From positions 1,860,001-1,924,000 of the forward strand of contig JACGCM010002238.1 in assembly GCA_014058105.1 (NCBI GenBank): DNA of 64,000 nucleotides, read 5' to 3'. Below are positions 33,435 to 46,456 of this stretch, in pieces. Position numbers and translations under genes: made by a program. The DNA comes from Kingdonia uniflora. Its lineage: Eukaryota; Streptophyta; Magnoliopsida; Ranunculales; Circaeasteraceae. Positions within the stretch are counted from its first letter, which is position 1. Each line of letters begins with the position of its first letter. A model generated the notes under the pieces. The model saw nothing but the letters and a program-made list of their open reading frames with translations. It ran no database searches and had not been told where the DNA came from.

Positions 33435-34235
33435 AGCCTTAGTAAAACCTCTTTATTCTCTTTATTATTGTTCCTACTCGGTTAACTATTATAGACGATT
33501 ACACGTTATCAAGCATGTTTGTTCTTAATTCAAGAAAAGTTTTTGGCAATTATTAGAGCCTATCTTAGGTAATAATCGCTTGTTTTCATATCTTTGGATT
33601 AAGGTAACCCTAGAAACTCCTCTTATTTCTAGGTTAATATTTTTTATCTAGTAATATGCATGTATAGATTAAGTTCTTGAAATATTTGTGCTTAGATCTA
33701 GTATTTGGTATGTTTTAGTAGGGTTAATTGTTGTTCTCTTCAACTTTTCATGCTATATACCTTAATTAATATGTATAGGTTAGATTAGGTTAGATTTGGT
33801 TAGATCTTGATGCATATTAGGGCTGCTACATATTAGATCTTGCTTTATGTAATTTAGGTTTGTATAATTCCATGTTGTAGATCTAATTTTTGTAAGTCCT
33901 CGGGTTTTTACTATTATTAACCTATAATATATTGAATATGCAATTTTTTCCATGTTATTAATGGTTTTTAGCACTATATTAATCAAAGATCATATGGTTC
34001 CAATATTGCCCTTAAAATTGCATTTATACGTGCTCTTCGATAAACCCTAATTTTTGTAAATTATTAGGCTATTTTTGGATTTATTTTAATAATATTTTTA
34101 GAATAAAGGATAATATTTAGTAAGATAAATCTCCTATATTTTGAGAAGTTAAGATATGATAGGTCTTTTAGAAGTATCCTTCTATTTTCTTATCTCTGTC
34201 GCCTATTTTGAGGACACTCAATAATTTTGAAAACT
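33435..34235. other. AT-rich DNA, nothing recognised
   Basis: No coding, repeats or motifs that I can support. It contains short GTTAGATT-type direct repeats (33778-33805). Confidence 0.5.
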
Positions 34236-35120
34236 CCTTGATAAGGCCACTTAGGTAGGTTGACCAGTGGGTCTAGACCTATGTAGGTTAGATGCACATG
34301 TAGGTTCGTATGTGTTAGCATTTGTTACAAAGAGGTCAACACATAAATTTGTTTTCAGACTTGTTTAATTTTTGCACTAGCAACAACCGGCCCCACCATA
34401 CCTTAGAAGATCTTAACTCCTAAGTGGGGGGGGGCATGGCAACACGTATATGTAGCACCTGTGGACCACATGCTTAAGTGTGGGTAAGTATTGGTGTGTT
34501 TACATACAATATCGCAACACTAGTGTATAGGCGGACCTGATAAGCCCAAGTCCACCGAGTCCTGTAGACTCAAGGTAGGCTTAAGTTGACCTTGTCCCTA
34601 CCCCTACCTAGTTTAGTCAGTAGCTGCTAACCTAATCCTAGGTTAAATTTGGTCAATCAGATCAATGTTCAGCACGTCCAGACGAGGCTCAATCCTTACC
34701 TGATCTAAACCAGATCCTAATGTCTAAACTCCTAGTCGAAACCCGATCTAGTATGTCTTGATCTGATGCGACCCTGAGCTTATTTCTTAGGTGGGCATCC
34801 CTGATCCAACTCAAAGGCCGACCTGAGCATACTGGCCTTTAGCCTGATAGCTCTAAGGTCTAACTCGAGCTTTCATACGAGGTATATGACCCAAATCCGC
34901 AATATCAAAAGTTCAACCCCGAGTTCTAGTAACCTCGAAGGGCCACATCTAAGCATACCTGACCGACTTCTTCCTAACTTGTTGATGTAAGTTACACACT
35001 AAGATAGGGCTTAACTATTGTGGACCTCAACATGAGCTGAGTACCCCGATCAGGATTAAGTCATGTCTAAGACTAGGTTTAAACTGAGATAACCTGCCTA
35101 CATGCTTAAGTCAACTATAA
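34236..35120. other. Unassigned, less AT-rich block
   Basis: The base composition is clearly different from the DNA before it. CCTGA, GACC and AGGTC words recur on both strands. No ORF of note. Possibly part of an LTR or a non-autonomous element. Not identified. Confidence 0.4.
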
Positions 35121-36459
35121 CTCGTTCTACAAACCTTAGATTTTAAATTACTTTGATCTACCTACTTCGTACTTGATAGACCTTCACTAGTCTAATTAAA
35201 ATCATACTTAACTAATTAATATATTAAAGGACAAGTAGGTATCAATCCACCAGGAGGTACGTTATTCTAGGGTAATCAAAAATCTAAGGGAAAAAGGGGT
35301 TTATTTTGTTGGAAATCTACATTAAACTAGGTGATGAAATTTGGATATTAAGGTTAACTAGACCATTGGATTCACCCTTATAGTTGCATATTAGGTTTAA
35401 AATATTATGCTTTTGATCTTCTCTTAAATTCTCTTTTTGAATCGAATTCGAGGAGTTTAGAGTTCTTTTCTTGTCTCCCCGTAAGGAAGAAAATAGATAG
35501 CTCAGCCCGTCAAGGTCTAAGCTCAAACTCTAGGGGTTGACCTAGGGTGTATCCTACCTTGTTATAAGATAAGAATAATTCATTGATAAAGAGGTCACTA
35601 AGTGGATTGAGAAATAAACCCCTTACCGAGGAAATTGATTTTCCTCCAGGTTAGAATTGCTCTACACTGCCCTAACTTGCCGAGTTTAGCAGAGTTGAGT
35701 AACAACCCTAAAGAATCATCTAAAACCTCTAGGTCAGACCTTTCACCTGCTTGAAAATCCTAACATACACCTATAGGGCTTCCTCCTCAGATCTAGTCTT
35801 AAGGGATTAACCCCGTAACATCTTAACAATCACAAATAATTGAAGGAAAAGATTTAACTTTCCTTAACAAGAAAATTAAAGATTTGAGATACAAAGTTAG
35901 CTCACAAGCACTTTTAAATCTAGCAAAAACAAATGTGGCTATGGAGGAAGAGAACAGAGCGTTTAATAGAGATACCCATATTTTAAAATGTCCTAATTAC
36001 TCCCCAGTTCACTCTAGCAATATTGTTTGCGCGTTCGTTGAAGATTTCATTTTACTAAACCTTCTGGGGATCTGTGTCAGAACAGCATGACTTATGAAGA
36101 TCGATGGTCGGTAATCGCTAATCTTCATGCCTTGGCCAGTTGAGATCTTCGGTTGGTAGTGGTCACAATCTCTAATATATTTGGGCTTTTCATTGCTTAT
36201 CTTGTAGAGGCTAAATATAGGTTAAGCCTATTGGTATCTTATTTTATGACTGAACTTGTTATGCTAAACTACTAGAGCGTCTCAAAGTGGTTCTCCTATA
36301 ATTTTATCTCAGATTTGGTACTTTTATTGTCAAATCACCTCCATTACAGTGGATAACCTGAAAGAGTGGTAACTAGACAATAATTGAATAAAAGGGTTTT
36401 AGGACGGCCAAAAATGCCTGATAAAATGGCTTAAATTCAGCACATAAATGTGCCTATCA
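35121..36459 (-). repeat. F: 3' LTR (start firm, end unknown)
   Basis: On the minus strand an LTR begins TGATAGGCACATTTATGTGC at 36459, directly after a polypurine tract. Its 3' end is not visible, because the other LTR of F is outside the window. The left limit given is a guess based on Athila LTRs being 1-2 kb. Confidence 0.55.
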
Positions 36460-36480
36460 AATACCCCCCAAACTTATCTT
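36460..36480 (-). other. F: polypurine tract
   Basis: The minus strand reads AAGATAAGTTTGGGGGGTATT and joins the LTR start. This is the usual Athila-type plus-strand primer. A similar AAGTTTGGGGGTGGGAA lies at 37600-37584. Confidence 0.7.
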
Positions 36481-37826
36481 TTTACTCGTCCTGAGTAAAA
36501 TAAAAGAAAACTAGACAATTTAAGCCACTTTTGCAGGTCTCGCGATTACATTTAGCATAAGCAATAAGCCTTTAAGCCCTCAGGTGTCTCTGGTAGATGA
36601 GTGTTGTCTTGTGAAGATTTTTAGTATTTTTACCCACATAAATCTTTAACTTAGTATTTCCTGTATTTCAAACTAATTATTTTGTTGTCTCTGTAACTCT
36701 TGTTAATCCCAAGATATATTGTAGATAGTTCCCAAAAAAGATCTTAGTTCATTTATCAATTTAAGAGGGTTTATAGAAATAATTAGGCAAAACCAATGGG
36801 AAAACAAACTATACTTCAATGACTACCCAATAAGATCCCCCTAAAAGGGTTATATTTCCGAGTATGTGTTGTCACAACTTCAGTATTATCTGCAAAAAGA
36901 TTATTATCCAACTGCTTAACTTCCTCATTATAAAGTTTTTTGTAGGAGAGCATCTTACTCTTTCTATTCGCTTGTATGTTTTTATTAGTTGGATTAGGAA
37001 CACTTATACATTGCTATCACATTTTATAGTAATTTTTCTGTATCTAATTGGTCTACATTCCATACTAGTTAGTTCAGGGTGCCAGGATTCGGAGTCCCTT
37101 CATGACCTAGACTTCAGGTTCACACCATTATTTACTATCTTTATACTTTGATAGTTTTTCTTCTATGTTTTTTTTTTGTATCATACTGTATCATTTTCTA
37201 ATCCATTTTTCAACTATTGTAGGTAGTAAGTTCATTACTCACTTTGAACTAGTTAAGTATTCTCTAATAAATCCCTTGGACAAATATTGTTGTTGATGCG
37301 AAGTGTAATTTCTTTCAAGAAATTGTTAACTTTATTTTTGCGAACGTCACTAATAAGTAATAATCATTATAGTATCATAAGCTTAATTATTTTTACTTTC
37401 AATTTTGGCGTATAATCCATAATCTCGTTAAGTAGCCAGAACTCTAAGGTTCCTTTAATTTTCCTAACTACTCAATCTAGAGGATTATTTAGAGCTATTT
37501 GCAATCATAGATTAATTAACTTTACATTACTAGTTATACATAGTGTACTGAGCTTTCTATAAAAACTTGAAAATAGTTTCCCACCCCCAAACTTATAATA
37601 AACATTGTCCTTAATGATGAATAGATAAATAAGTGCAATACTAAGTAAAATAACTTGGTGGAAGTAAACTCTGCTAATATGTCGCCAATAAGATGCAATG
37701 AACAAGAAGCTGAAACGAAAAATCTATACTAACTACAAAATATTTATATGTACTAGACAAGTACGACACTATTTCATGCAAAATGAAATAAAGACATACT
37801 CGAGAAAAAAGTAAAGTGTACGTCAG
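36481..37826 (-). other. F: 3' untranslated region
   Basis: AT-rich with no supported gene. It lies between the stop of F's last reading frame (37827) and the polypurine tract. Athila-type elements have long 3' non-coding regions of this kind. Confidence 0.6.
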
Positions 37827-37857
37827 CTACTCATAGTCGTGATTTGGGGTACCCATG
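37827..37857 (-). pseudogene. F: last codons of an ORF cut by the CACTA element
   Basis: When the CACTA element and one CCA copy are removed, the minus frame from 48775 runs on without a break: acidic NDDEDEEPMEEPMKD, EDEPVG, then MGTPNHDYE and the stop TAG at 37827-37829. The protein is unrecognised. Its position, between integrase and 3' LTR, is that of the extra ORF of Athila elements. Confidence 0.7.
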
Positions 37858-37860
37858 CCA
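37858..37860. repeat. CACTA TSD, CCA (left); right copy 48665-48667
   Basis: A 3-bp duplication as expected for En/Spm transposons. Both copies are CCA. Confidence 0.8.
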
Positions 37861-38420
37861 CACTAGACCAAAATGAGTAAAAAGCGGCGGGGTAGGTCAA
37901 TCATTATTTTGCTAAAGCGACATCCATTTTAGTCGAAAAAGCGTCGTTCTTTTTGTAGTAGTCTTATGTTATCGACTTGAAAAACATCGTAAATTAACGA
38001 CTGAGGGGCGGGTCAAAGCATCCGTCGTATTTACTAAAATTTATAACCCTTTTAACAGTCGTTTTAGTTGCAATAGAATGACACAATTCTTAGTCGCAAC
38101 AACCAATGTAGTTCATATTCTTTACGACTATAAAATCCATTAATATATGCATCGCTAACTTAAACGTCGGAAATAATAATCGCAGTAGATAATTTTTAAA
38201 ATATCCAGTGACACATTTATAGATTGTTTTATACATCGTAAAAAATGCATCATAAATAACAGTCACAACATCAGTCATATATAATAATTACATTTTAAGA
38301 CATGGAAATTAGTCATTTTATGTCACAAATATAAACGTCCCAATTTTTGTCACATTAACAGTCATTTTGTTTCAATATACAGCAATCATATCAATCGGGT
38401 CATAATCACAATAGTCATTA
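37861..38420. repeat. CACTA left terminal and subterminal region
   Basis: The terminal repeat is followed by many short GTCG/CGAC units (for example GCGTCGTTC, ACGACTGAG, CCGTCGTA, AGTCGTTTTAGTTGC, AGTCGCAACAACC, ACGTCGG) in both orientations. Such clusters bind the element's TNPA-type protein in known En/Spm elements. Confidence 0.8.
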
Positions 38421-38617
38421 TAAAATTTATTAACTAAAAACAATTAATATAAAAAACAACATATTTCAATAACAAGAACAAGTTTTATTATAAATTAAAA
38501 GGTTATTTCCTAATATCAATGTCAAACTTTATTTCAAGAACAATAAAATAAAAAGATGACGTTTACTCGAAATAGGTAAGACTCTTATACCTTACAACAA
38601 TTTTACCCGAAGAAATG

Positions 38618-38812
38618 TCACCTAGAGTACCCCCCTTCCATAAATAATTGCACATCATCGAGAATAACCACATCTACTAGGACACGATAAAACTCTTCAG
38701 GAGCTACCCCAGATAACTAAATACTTTTGTAAGCAATTGTTCTGCCATACATATCTTTCATAATGCAGTTTCTACCTCTCGCTCCATCAGGTGGCGGTGA
38801 ATCTTCTATTGC
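38618..38812 (-). pseudogene. CACTA Tnp1-like gene, last exon (PF03017-like)
   Basis: An acceptor at 38813 (TTCTTTTGTAG) opens a frame: DSPPPDGARGRNCIMKDMYG then RTIAYKSI, stop, LSGVAPEEFYRVLVDVVILD and DVQLFMEGG, ending TGA at 38618. The YRVLVDVVI block and preceding GR-IAxG pattern fit the Tnp1/En/Spm C-terminal domain of CACTA genes. One in-frame TAG. It is the most 3' exon of the element's transcript. Confidence 0.75.
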
Positions 38813-38814
38813 CT

Positions 38815-39865
38815 ACAAAAGAATAAAATGTGATCGTGAGTACATGGTAGAAGAACGTTTTAAACAAATAACAAGTTGTCTCAACAACATTGAAACTCAT
38901 AAGGCTTGATTGAATATTTATGTATGAAAAGCTATAATTTATTTTCTATAAAAAGTTTAAGTTTCTTTCTCCATCTCTATTAATTGGGCATTCTTAATTG
39001 ATAGTGTGTGATGCTTGTAATCTTTTTTCCTTCCCGAAAAACTTTACATTAATTATATTTGAGGAATAGTAGGCCTCAGCAGACCACAATAGATTAGACA
39101 CACAAGTGACATAATAATACCTATCACACAACAAAGTATTTAAAGCCATTCACATTGATTCCATGCTTTATTCATACATTTCAACCCCACATACGAAGAA
39201 AATATGAATCACCTATATCAGACAAGTAGGACACACTATATAACGATATTGGACATCTTCTTGGGCTTATATAAACACAATAGATGTTCTTTTGGATCAA
39301 ATAACTGTGTCTGGAAACCTTGGGCTTACATAACAAAAAGGGTTGTTTAAATTACTATGGTTGGACCAGTTATAACCCATATAAAACCATTACACACCTT
39401 GTACATAGTCCTCATCATATACCAGTATTTTGTACATAATTTTTTATCCAATTAATCCTTATGAGATAGTCCATCACACATTCTAGTACTATCTTTAGCT
39501 TTTGATAATTTATAGGGAAATTTCCAAAATACTCTCTTCTTGTCATATTTTTCTTCAACCTTTTCTCATAACTTCTAAATGTACTTATCTTGATCAAGCT
39601 GAGATTGATAATATCATTTTTGGCATTTATAAGAATTGGAATTTTTTGTACTATTATTCTGGCATTCTGCTAAAGAAAATGTTGATTATTATTTTCTAGA
39701 TGTTATATAAATAGAAATGTTTTGCATGGAGTAAACTAGTCATATATAGATGGGCAGGGATTATGTATATCTAATATGATTCCTAGCTTTTAAGCAGTCC
39801 ACGTTGTTTACATTTTGTGATGTCAGATGCAAGTAATGTAAAGGTCAAATCAAGAAAATAACTAA
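38815..39865. other. Intron-like sequence between CACTA exons
   Basis: AT-rich, no supported exon. It lies between the hydrolase exon ending 39867 and the transposon exon beginning 38812. Confidence 0.5.
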
Positions 39866-39866
39866 C

Positions 39867-40925
39867 CGTTGTAAGTTGGTTGCTGATAATTTGGTCACCC
39901 TCGCCCCAGATAATTAGCGTCTCTTGCTTTATCTATGTAACAAAAGGTAGCCATAGATCAAAACAAACATCAGGATTAGCTAAGGACTATAATTTCCAAT
40001 TGTCTGTATGTGAACAAAACAATGCCAGCTTTCTTCCCTAATCTCATGGTATACGAAGTCTTTACTCTAAATAAGGCTCGAGTTTTTACATTCTAACATA
40101 CCAGCCTAAATTTTTGCGATATAGCACGACTTTCATTATCTTCTAACATTATCTTATGTCAATGTAAGGGTAGATCACAATATAATGTATGAAATGTAAG
40201 GATTATTGATAACAATATTGAAATATCATATCAAATGCCTATTGATCTATACCTGTAATTTATGATACATATTGCAACATTTGGAGCCAATTTTGAAAAA
40301 GGCGTACTAATAACCATTATGTACCTGCTTTATCTGTTCACCAACATTATAGCCTCCTCTGACCATAAAATTAATAGTTGCATCTTCCCACCAAGGCAAC
40401 AAGCAATGGAGGCGACCCACCTAGATACAAAAACAAGAAGTAAACACCATCAGATACTACCTTTACTTTGCAAAATCAAACAATCCTTACAATATTAATA
40501 GACATTATAAAACCCAGCGTAAATGTAGCATGTTAAATGAGATTTCTACTACATAAGTTAAGAAAGAGAAGAGATTATCACATTAGCCCACTCTATGCTG
40601 GTAGTGAATGAAATACTATTGAAGGCCAAAAAGTTTGCATATAATCACAGTGGAATGCTATTTAATAAAGAAACCTGATCCAAACAAAGAAGTTTAGGTA
40701 CATAAGAAAAGAATTACAGAATTGATGGGAGCTCTACATATGTTCATCAATGCTATAAATTGGGTATTTTAAAGGTGTTCCTTGCTACTTTTCTAGATAC
40801 CATATGAATACCAGTCCAGGAAGAAAGACACTTACCCCAGTATATGCTACTGCTCTAGGCAATGTGGATAACTTTCCGGTCCCTTCTATATAGAAACTTG
40901 CACCAATCAAGACCATCTTCGAGAC
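39867..40925 (-). pseudogene. Captured alpha/beta hydrolase, three consecutive exons
   Basis: Exons 40925-40836 (SKMVLIGASFYIEGTGKLST), 40420-40325 (RLHCLLPWWEDATINFMVRG then GYNVGEQIKQ) and 39932-39867 (ETLIIWGEGDQIISNQL) are each bounded by canonical AG/GT sites, are phase 0 and contain no stops (90, 96 and 66 bp). They match the C-terminal half of plant alpha/beta-hydrolase fold proteins: TLIIWGEGD holds the catalytic-acid Asp region. The nucleophile exon and the final His exon are absent. A gene fragment carried by the transposon; no enzyme could result. Confidence 0.85.
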
Positions 40926-41253
40926 CTAAAAAATTACATGAAATATTCAAGACATTACATCATATTCAAATTATTCCCTAATATATTCCCTAATAGGCAC
41001 AAGTGTTATAGTGGAACTACTGAAGATGTTTTTATGGCTTATAATGAGATGTAAAGCAAAGAAAAACATGGACTAAGAATCATTGGTGTTTATTTTCAAT
41101 GTTATCGTCTGATATATACTATCATTTGAAAATATGCGTAGTATAGTCTGTTGAATGTATTTTATTTTTCTTGTTCAGTAAAATCCAAATTCTACTAAAC
41201 ATTAAATTAGTATAAGTTGTATAAATAAGAAGTATAAGAGAAAGAAAAAAAAC

Positions 41254-41544
41254 CTGAGAGAAAGAGGCATTGCTTGGAAAAGCATGGTGTATATTTATTC
41301 CATGTCGACTCTCGCATGATTTAAATGCTCCAATCCTTTCTTCAAGTCTTCTACGTTTACTAGCTTCCACCTTTAGCTTTTCTTTAAATTCTTGTCACAC
41401 TGAAACAACCTCATCTGCAAGCTGGCTATTCTTAGATTTTTCCCGTTCAATGGCCTTCCTCAAAGGTGTTGTAACTTGAACACTTGTCTTATTAATATAA
41501 CCACTAAAGCCTCTCACATGCCCATTTCCATCTTCTCCATATTC
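41254..41544 (-). pseudogene. CACTA Tnp1-like gene, coiled-coil exon
   Basis: From acceptor 41545 to donor at 41253: GHVRGFSGYINKTSVQV, TPLRKAIEREKSKNSQLADE, then after one stop EFKEKLKVEASKRRRLEERI and GAFKSCESRHG. The GRVRGxGxxxTxxxL motif followed by a coiled coil is characteristic of the plant transposase (Ptta/En/Spm) family. One TGA at 'VSV*QEF'. Confidence 0.75.
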
Positions 41545-41890
41545 CTTTTAGACATGAAAACAAAATTTGATAAGAACGGAATTAAAGTAAGACATATCAC
41601 AAATACCTAGAACATTAAATTATTTACAAAATAGATACGCATTGAATAACTTATATACCAAGTGTAGATAAACAAGTTAACAAGTGTTTTATGTAGGTTT
41701 TAAAGTTCATGGATAGGAGTTGTCTCCAACTTTTATCTTATCCATGGGGTTCAGTCCCTCGCTTACCTTTCAAAAGTAACTTATAGAGTATTATGATGTA
41801 TTGACATGACTATACACGTAACACTGGAATCTAATCTTGCACAAATATGAACATGAATTTACACTCGGCAAGTACTGAAAGGGGTCAATA

Positions 41891-44450
41891 TCACGTACCA
41901 AAAATAGCAACAATAATTGGTATAAACCATTGACTTGCAAGGAGGACTTGCATATCAAACTGCAGGAAGCACAAAGATAAAACTCTGTTAGATAGGTGCA
42001 CATCTTAAAATATATAGTGAAAAATCCAAATATCGAAAACAATGAATTTTACCTCATCTTTCTTGAGTAAACCAAGAACGTCCATTGTATCATTGTACCT
42101 ACCGCTGGTGGTGAAGGAGTTCCTTTCATTTTTCTTGGGTAATCCGTCGTACCCAAATCTGGAGCGTTCCATGGTAGGATGCCAACCTCTTCCCATATCT
42201 ATACTCGGAATTCCTGGCAATCTTCTGCTTCAGCCTATTAGTTGCAAAATGTAACCTTTCATTCCCCATATTCATATCTAGAATCACATCGATAGATCAA
42301 TTCTTTGCCTAAAACCATAGAATAAGTAGAAAAACTTACATCAATTTGGCGAGATGGTAGCTGGTCGTCATCCCGATAAAGGGGCTCTTTCTGTCTAACT
42401 GAATCTGAGAAGAGTACTAGATCGCTAATATTCCTGCTGGTGAAATCTAATATCTTCTTAAGAAGCCAAAAACAGTTGGTAAACCATACGGCTGCTGTCA
42501 AGACAGTTGGAGTCACCGTACATGGAAATACGTCCATCACCCAACTCCACGAGGCCAAGAACAGGAGAGTCCGCCTAAATATTCCGTGTTAGCTGAGGAT
42601 CTTACATAGTAAAATTAGGGGTATGACCAGTCAGACTTTAGAGGTTTTTTTAATATAAATATAAAAAATTATTAACTAGAGTTTTACATGCTAACCTTCA
42701 TTAAACCAGATGTTTGCAGTACATTCTGAGGGGCACCACTTTCCGAACTATCCAAAAATAGAAAGCTATGTACAAACTCGCCCTCTGGGAGCTTCACTAT
42801 ATCTATTTCAGAAGCATAACGACTCTGTTCACCATCAATAAATAAATCCCCATACAAAATTTTATCCCCAAAAGCATTCCCAAATGAAGACAAAAGATCG
42901 TTCAATGCATGGATATTTCTGCCCCCTGTAATTGGCGTCCACCAGCTCCTAGTGTTATCATTGTAAAATCTCATCTTCACCATTGTATCTACATTGTACC
43001 ATTCGGCAAACACCACCAAACCCAATCTAGCATTAAGTATATCATCTATCAGCTTTTCAACCTCTTCCTGGAAATACTCATCCTCGAGGTCCACCATCAG
43101 GAGTGTCCCATACTGCCGAGCATCAAAGCATGTAAGGGGTGAGCCAAGTGTTTTCACATAGTATCCTGAGTCTCTCAACATGTTAAACATGAAGTAAAAA
43201 TTTGTATGCAAGTGATCCCCATGCCAGTCAAGAACGTCATTACGAACCTCTAAAGAGTCACGTGGTATATACCCTGGTGGAAATTTGATATTGTAATATT
43301 GATCCCTGAGTATCCTTTTTGCTCTTGGTAGAGTTGGAACCGCCTTTAGCTTTAACTAAAGGGCACATGTACATGTCCTTCATTAGCCTTTCTCTCCGGG
43401 TGGTGACGGGCTAAATATATTCCCTATCTCATTGCCTTCAATCAATCTTGAAAATTGTGCACCTTCATCCTTGATTTGCATATGTAGAGCGAGATAACCA
43501 AGGAAACCCATTCCATTGATCTTGGAGTAGGAGAAGTGAATGATGAGAATATTTCCCTTGTTATTGTTAGGGTGCCATGTAGGCGGGCCTTCAACATAGC
43601 CAAGGAAACCCATTCCATTGAGTATGGGGGCATTAAGAATGACTGGCATTGCACCTGCATAGAGTGGCTGGCAGGAGAAGGGCCAGGAATAAAGATGGTC
43701 TGTATAGTCGAGAATACTGGGAAACATGCTTGCCTGTGGACGGTACCTTTTCAGAATCTCGTATGACTCTAAGCTTGCATTCATAAATGAATCAAAAATA
43801 AAATAAGTTTTATTTCAGTAAAATAGCTGAAAAAGTAAGTTATTTCCATATAGGTCAAAGAACTAACAGGTCAACTCTACCCGCACCCTGTTCATACATA
43901 TTAGGACCTGAAAGCTTTGCAACCCCCTTAACCAACGCTTGTTTCACGCTTGCCAGATTTAGAATATCCTTTTGCTTATTTTCGGGAATGACATTAACAA
44001 GCAAGCATACAACACTTGCAAGTACTGGACTTGCCACACTTGTTCCTGAGAGGTTTTTGCAACCTGTACAAATCTTTGATCCCATGATTTCTCGCCCATA
44101 TACAACAATATCAGATTTCATGTGACCGTAGCTGCATGGGAAAAACAATGCAATAACTAACAATACATATTTTACGTCTTAATTAAGAAATGGTGCAATG
44201 AGATCAACTTTATTAATAGTTCTGATCAGTGAATCAAACTTCTCCATACTTGCTGCTAAAATGGTACCAAAACCTAGTGATAGCAAATGGCAAACAAGGA
44301 ATGAAGGGGAACAGGTAAAAGGTAAAGGCAAAGTTTTTTTCTTACCCATGAGGCATTTCCCAAGTACTCATGCCGTGTGAAGAGAATGAAGCTATACGAT
44401 CATTGTAATCAATACCACCAATACCAATCACATCACTTTGATCCACAAAC
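41891..44450 (-). pseudogene. Captured site-1 protease (SBT6.1/MBTPS1-like), 3' part
   Basis: Minus-strand exons: 44450-44346 ([20 protein letters not shown]), 44131-43868 (GSKICTGCKNLSGTSVASPV: the serine-nucleophile block is intact), 43773-42696 (ESYEILKRYRPQASMF ... YAGAMPVILNAPILNGMGFL ... LGLVVFAEWYNVDTMVKMRF ... DGEQSRYAS), 42574-42053 (YGDSNCLDSSRMV, DSVRQKEPLYRDDDQLPSRQ) and 41959-41891 with a membrane segment (QWFIPIIVAIFG). This is a plant Golgi site-1 protease, which cleaves membrane transcription factors. Defects: frameshift near 43383, in-frame TAG near 43340, frameshifts in the 42.5 and 42.3 kb region. Lacks signal, prodomain, and the Asp and His catalytic exons. Confidence 0.92.
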
Positions 44451-44634
44451 CTACATTATATATCTTTCCAAAGATGAAAGAATGTAATGTAGTAACTCTG
44501 CTGTATACTTAACGTTTATTTTTTTTTCATCACAAAATTTGTGTTTGGAAAAAAAAACATGTTTTGTAGTCGGCAGAGATGCTAGGATTTTCAGATACAT
44601 ATAGGATCATAAACATAAGTATCACGTGGCTCAC

Positions 44635-46266
44635 CTGCATAAGGAGCATCCGCCAACTTCTGCTGTCTCTTGGGTTTTCACGATGCGAATACACCTTTTT
44701 GATATCTGCTCTATAGGATCAACTCCCGATACCCTCCCGGCTACTTTTGCATTTTCATTAGTCACGCAAGACCTATCTGCAAATGCATTTTGGCAATATG
44801 CACAGTACCATTTACCACGTAGAATGCTTGATTGACCTACACACTCTGTATTAGGAAAGTGAGAATTTGATGAAAACAACATTGCATAAATCATAACACA
44901 AGCTACAAGAAACAAAATGGGGGCATCTTTAATAATTTACCTGAGTCGAATAAACTAAAACAATTTTACAATAAAATCAGCATTGTAAACCGGGAGCTAA
45001 ACAACAAAACTATCAAACATGGGATTTTCTAGTGAAATAAACAGGACAATTTTTTTCTTCTTTAGTGTCTGCGTCATTTCAATGGGTTTCACCTATGGGA
45101 TGGTAACCCAAATGGTATCTCCCTCTAAGACTTGAGGTTTGACATTAAAAGCCAACTCAAATTTCAAGTTCTACAACTGCTTATGGCAATCCAGATGAAG
45201 TATAACTTATTTTCTTTCTTGGTTTTCTTTATCTTTGTATGCCAACACAGATTGAACTTTTTTAGGTACATTGACTTGTAGAACATCTGATAATAGGGTT
45301 AATAGTCCTTTTATCCCTACCAACCCCAAAGTCACTGCCTAAGGTAAGGCTATGATGTTAAGAAAGTTACAACCCTCAAAATCATAAGAAAATAACCCTT
45401 AGGAAAGCTTATTCACTTAACCTTAGTGATCCATAAGTTGGTGTAAGACATAAGCTGTGAGTTTTTGGTTCTTACGGAGACCAAATTTGATGGGCTTTGA
45501 CTATCACTTATAATCTTAACCTTGTACAAGAGCTCATCATCAATTGACCACTAGAGCAATAAGATAGCAGAAAAGGTGGTAACGAATCATGGATACCGAT
45601 AGGGGAGATAGATATTCACCTTTGTGAAAAGCCCTAGGACATCTATCACAAAGAAAAAGATTTCCAAAGTTTGCATAGATGACACAGAGGTCACCGTTTT
45701 CATTTGCTGAAAGTTTCTAGCCTTTAGATAAAGGTAATGACAATTCATGAAGACGTACCCCATTCGATGTGAAAATGTGTAGGTAGCTGGCAACAAACAA
45801 GCATATGTCAAAGTAAGAGAAAACATGAATTTTTGTTGTTAAAATATGACCACCATATTATACAACAATAACTTACGGTTTACGACGTGGAGCATAACCA
45901 GCATGAGCTTCAAACTGCGAGGGGCTGATCTGCTCATTAATGGCGAACAAAATTACATCTTGTATACACAAACGATAATCACTATTAGTCCTTTGAATGG
46001 AATTGCAGTACCTCACTATTGCAACATCGACAAAATATTCCAATTTCCTTTTTATAGCCCTCGAGCACTTTCTGTCAAATAAATAATTAAAGGCAACATT
46101 AACGCAGGAGCCCCAAAGTAGCTTAACCCAAAAATAGTAGTGATAAAAAAGGAAACTCTTTTACATCATCGTAAATGTAACAACCTGTCCACGAGCATAA
46201 TACGCTAGTTCAGCTCCATCAGGTAAGCCATCTTTCTCAAAAACCGATCTATGAAGTCACAAATCC
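44635..46266 (-). pseudogene. Captured PHD-finger protein with TDBD domain, five exons
   Basis: Exons with canonical splice sites: 46266-46185 (RDL-stop-LHRSVFEK, DGLPDGAELAYYARGQ), 46071-46012 (KVLEGYKKEIGIFCRCCNSE), 45929-45877 (ISPSQFEAHAGYAPRRKP), 45786-45620 (YLHIFTSNGVRLHELSLPLS, then CPRAFHK) and 44845-44635 (RGKWYCAYCQNAFADRSCVT ... VDPIEQISKRCIRIVKT). They match the TDBD (Jas/TPL-binding-like) region and first PHD finger of the plant IDM1-like chromatin proteins with PHD and acyltransferase domains. The fragment has two stops, and one PHD zinc ligand is Tyr instead of Cys. It interrupts the site-1 protease fragment. Confidence 0.9.
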
Positions 46267-46456
46267 CTAGAAGAGAAGACATACAACTATCCGGTTAATT
46301 GACTTCTCCAAATGAAAAGGAAAGAATAGCTCTTGAAAAATTACAGACAAATTTCACTTCCTCATAAAAGAAATGAAACTATCTACAAGTAAAATCAAAT
46401 AAAGAAATAAAAGCCCACTTTCTAGTTAGCTTTCCATGACTCCTATTATGCCCCGC

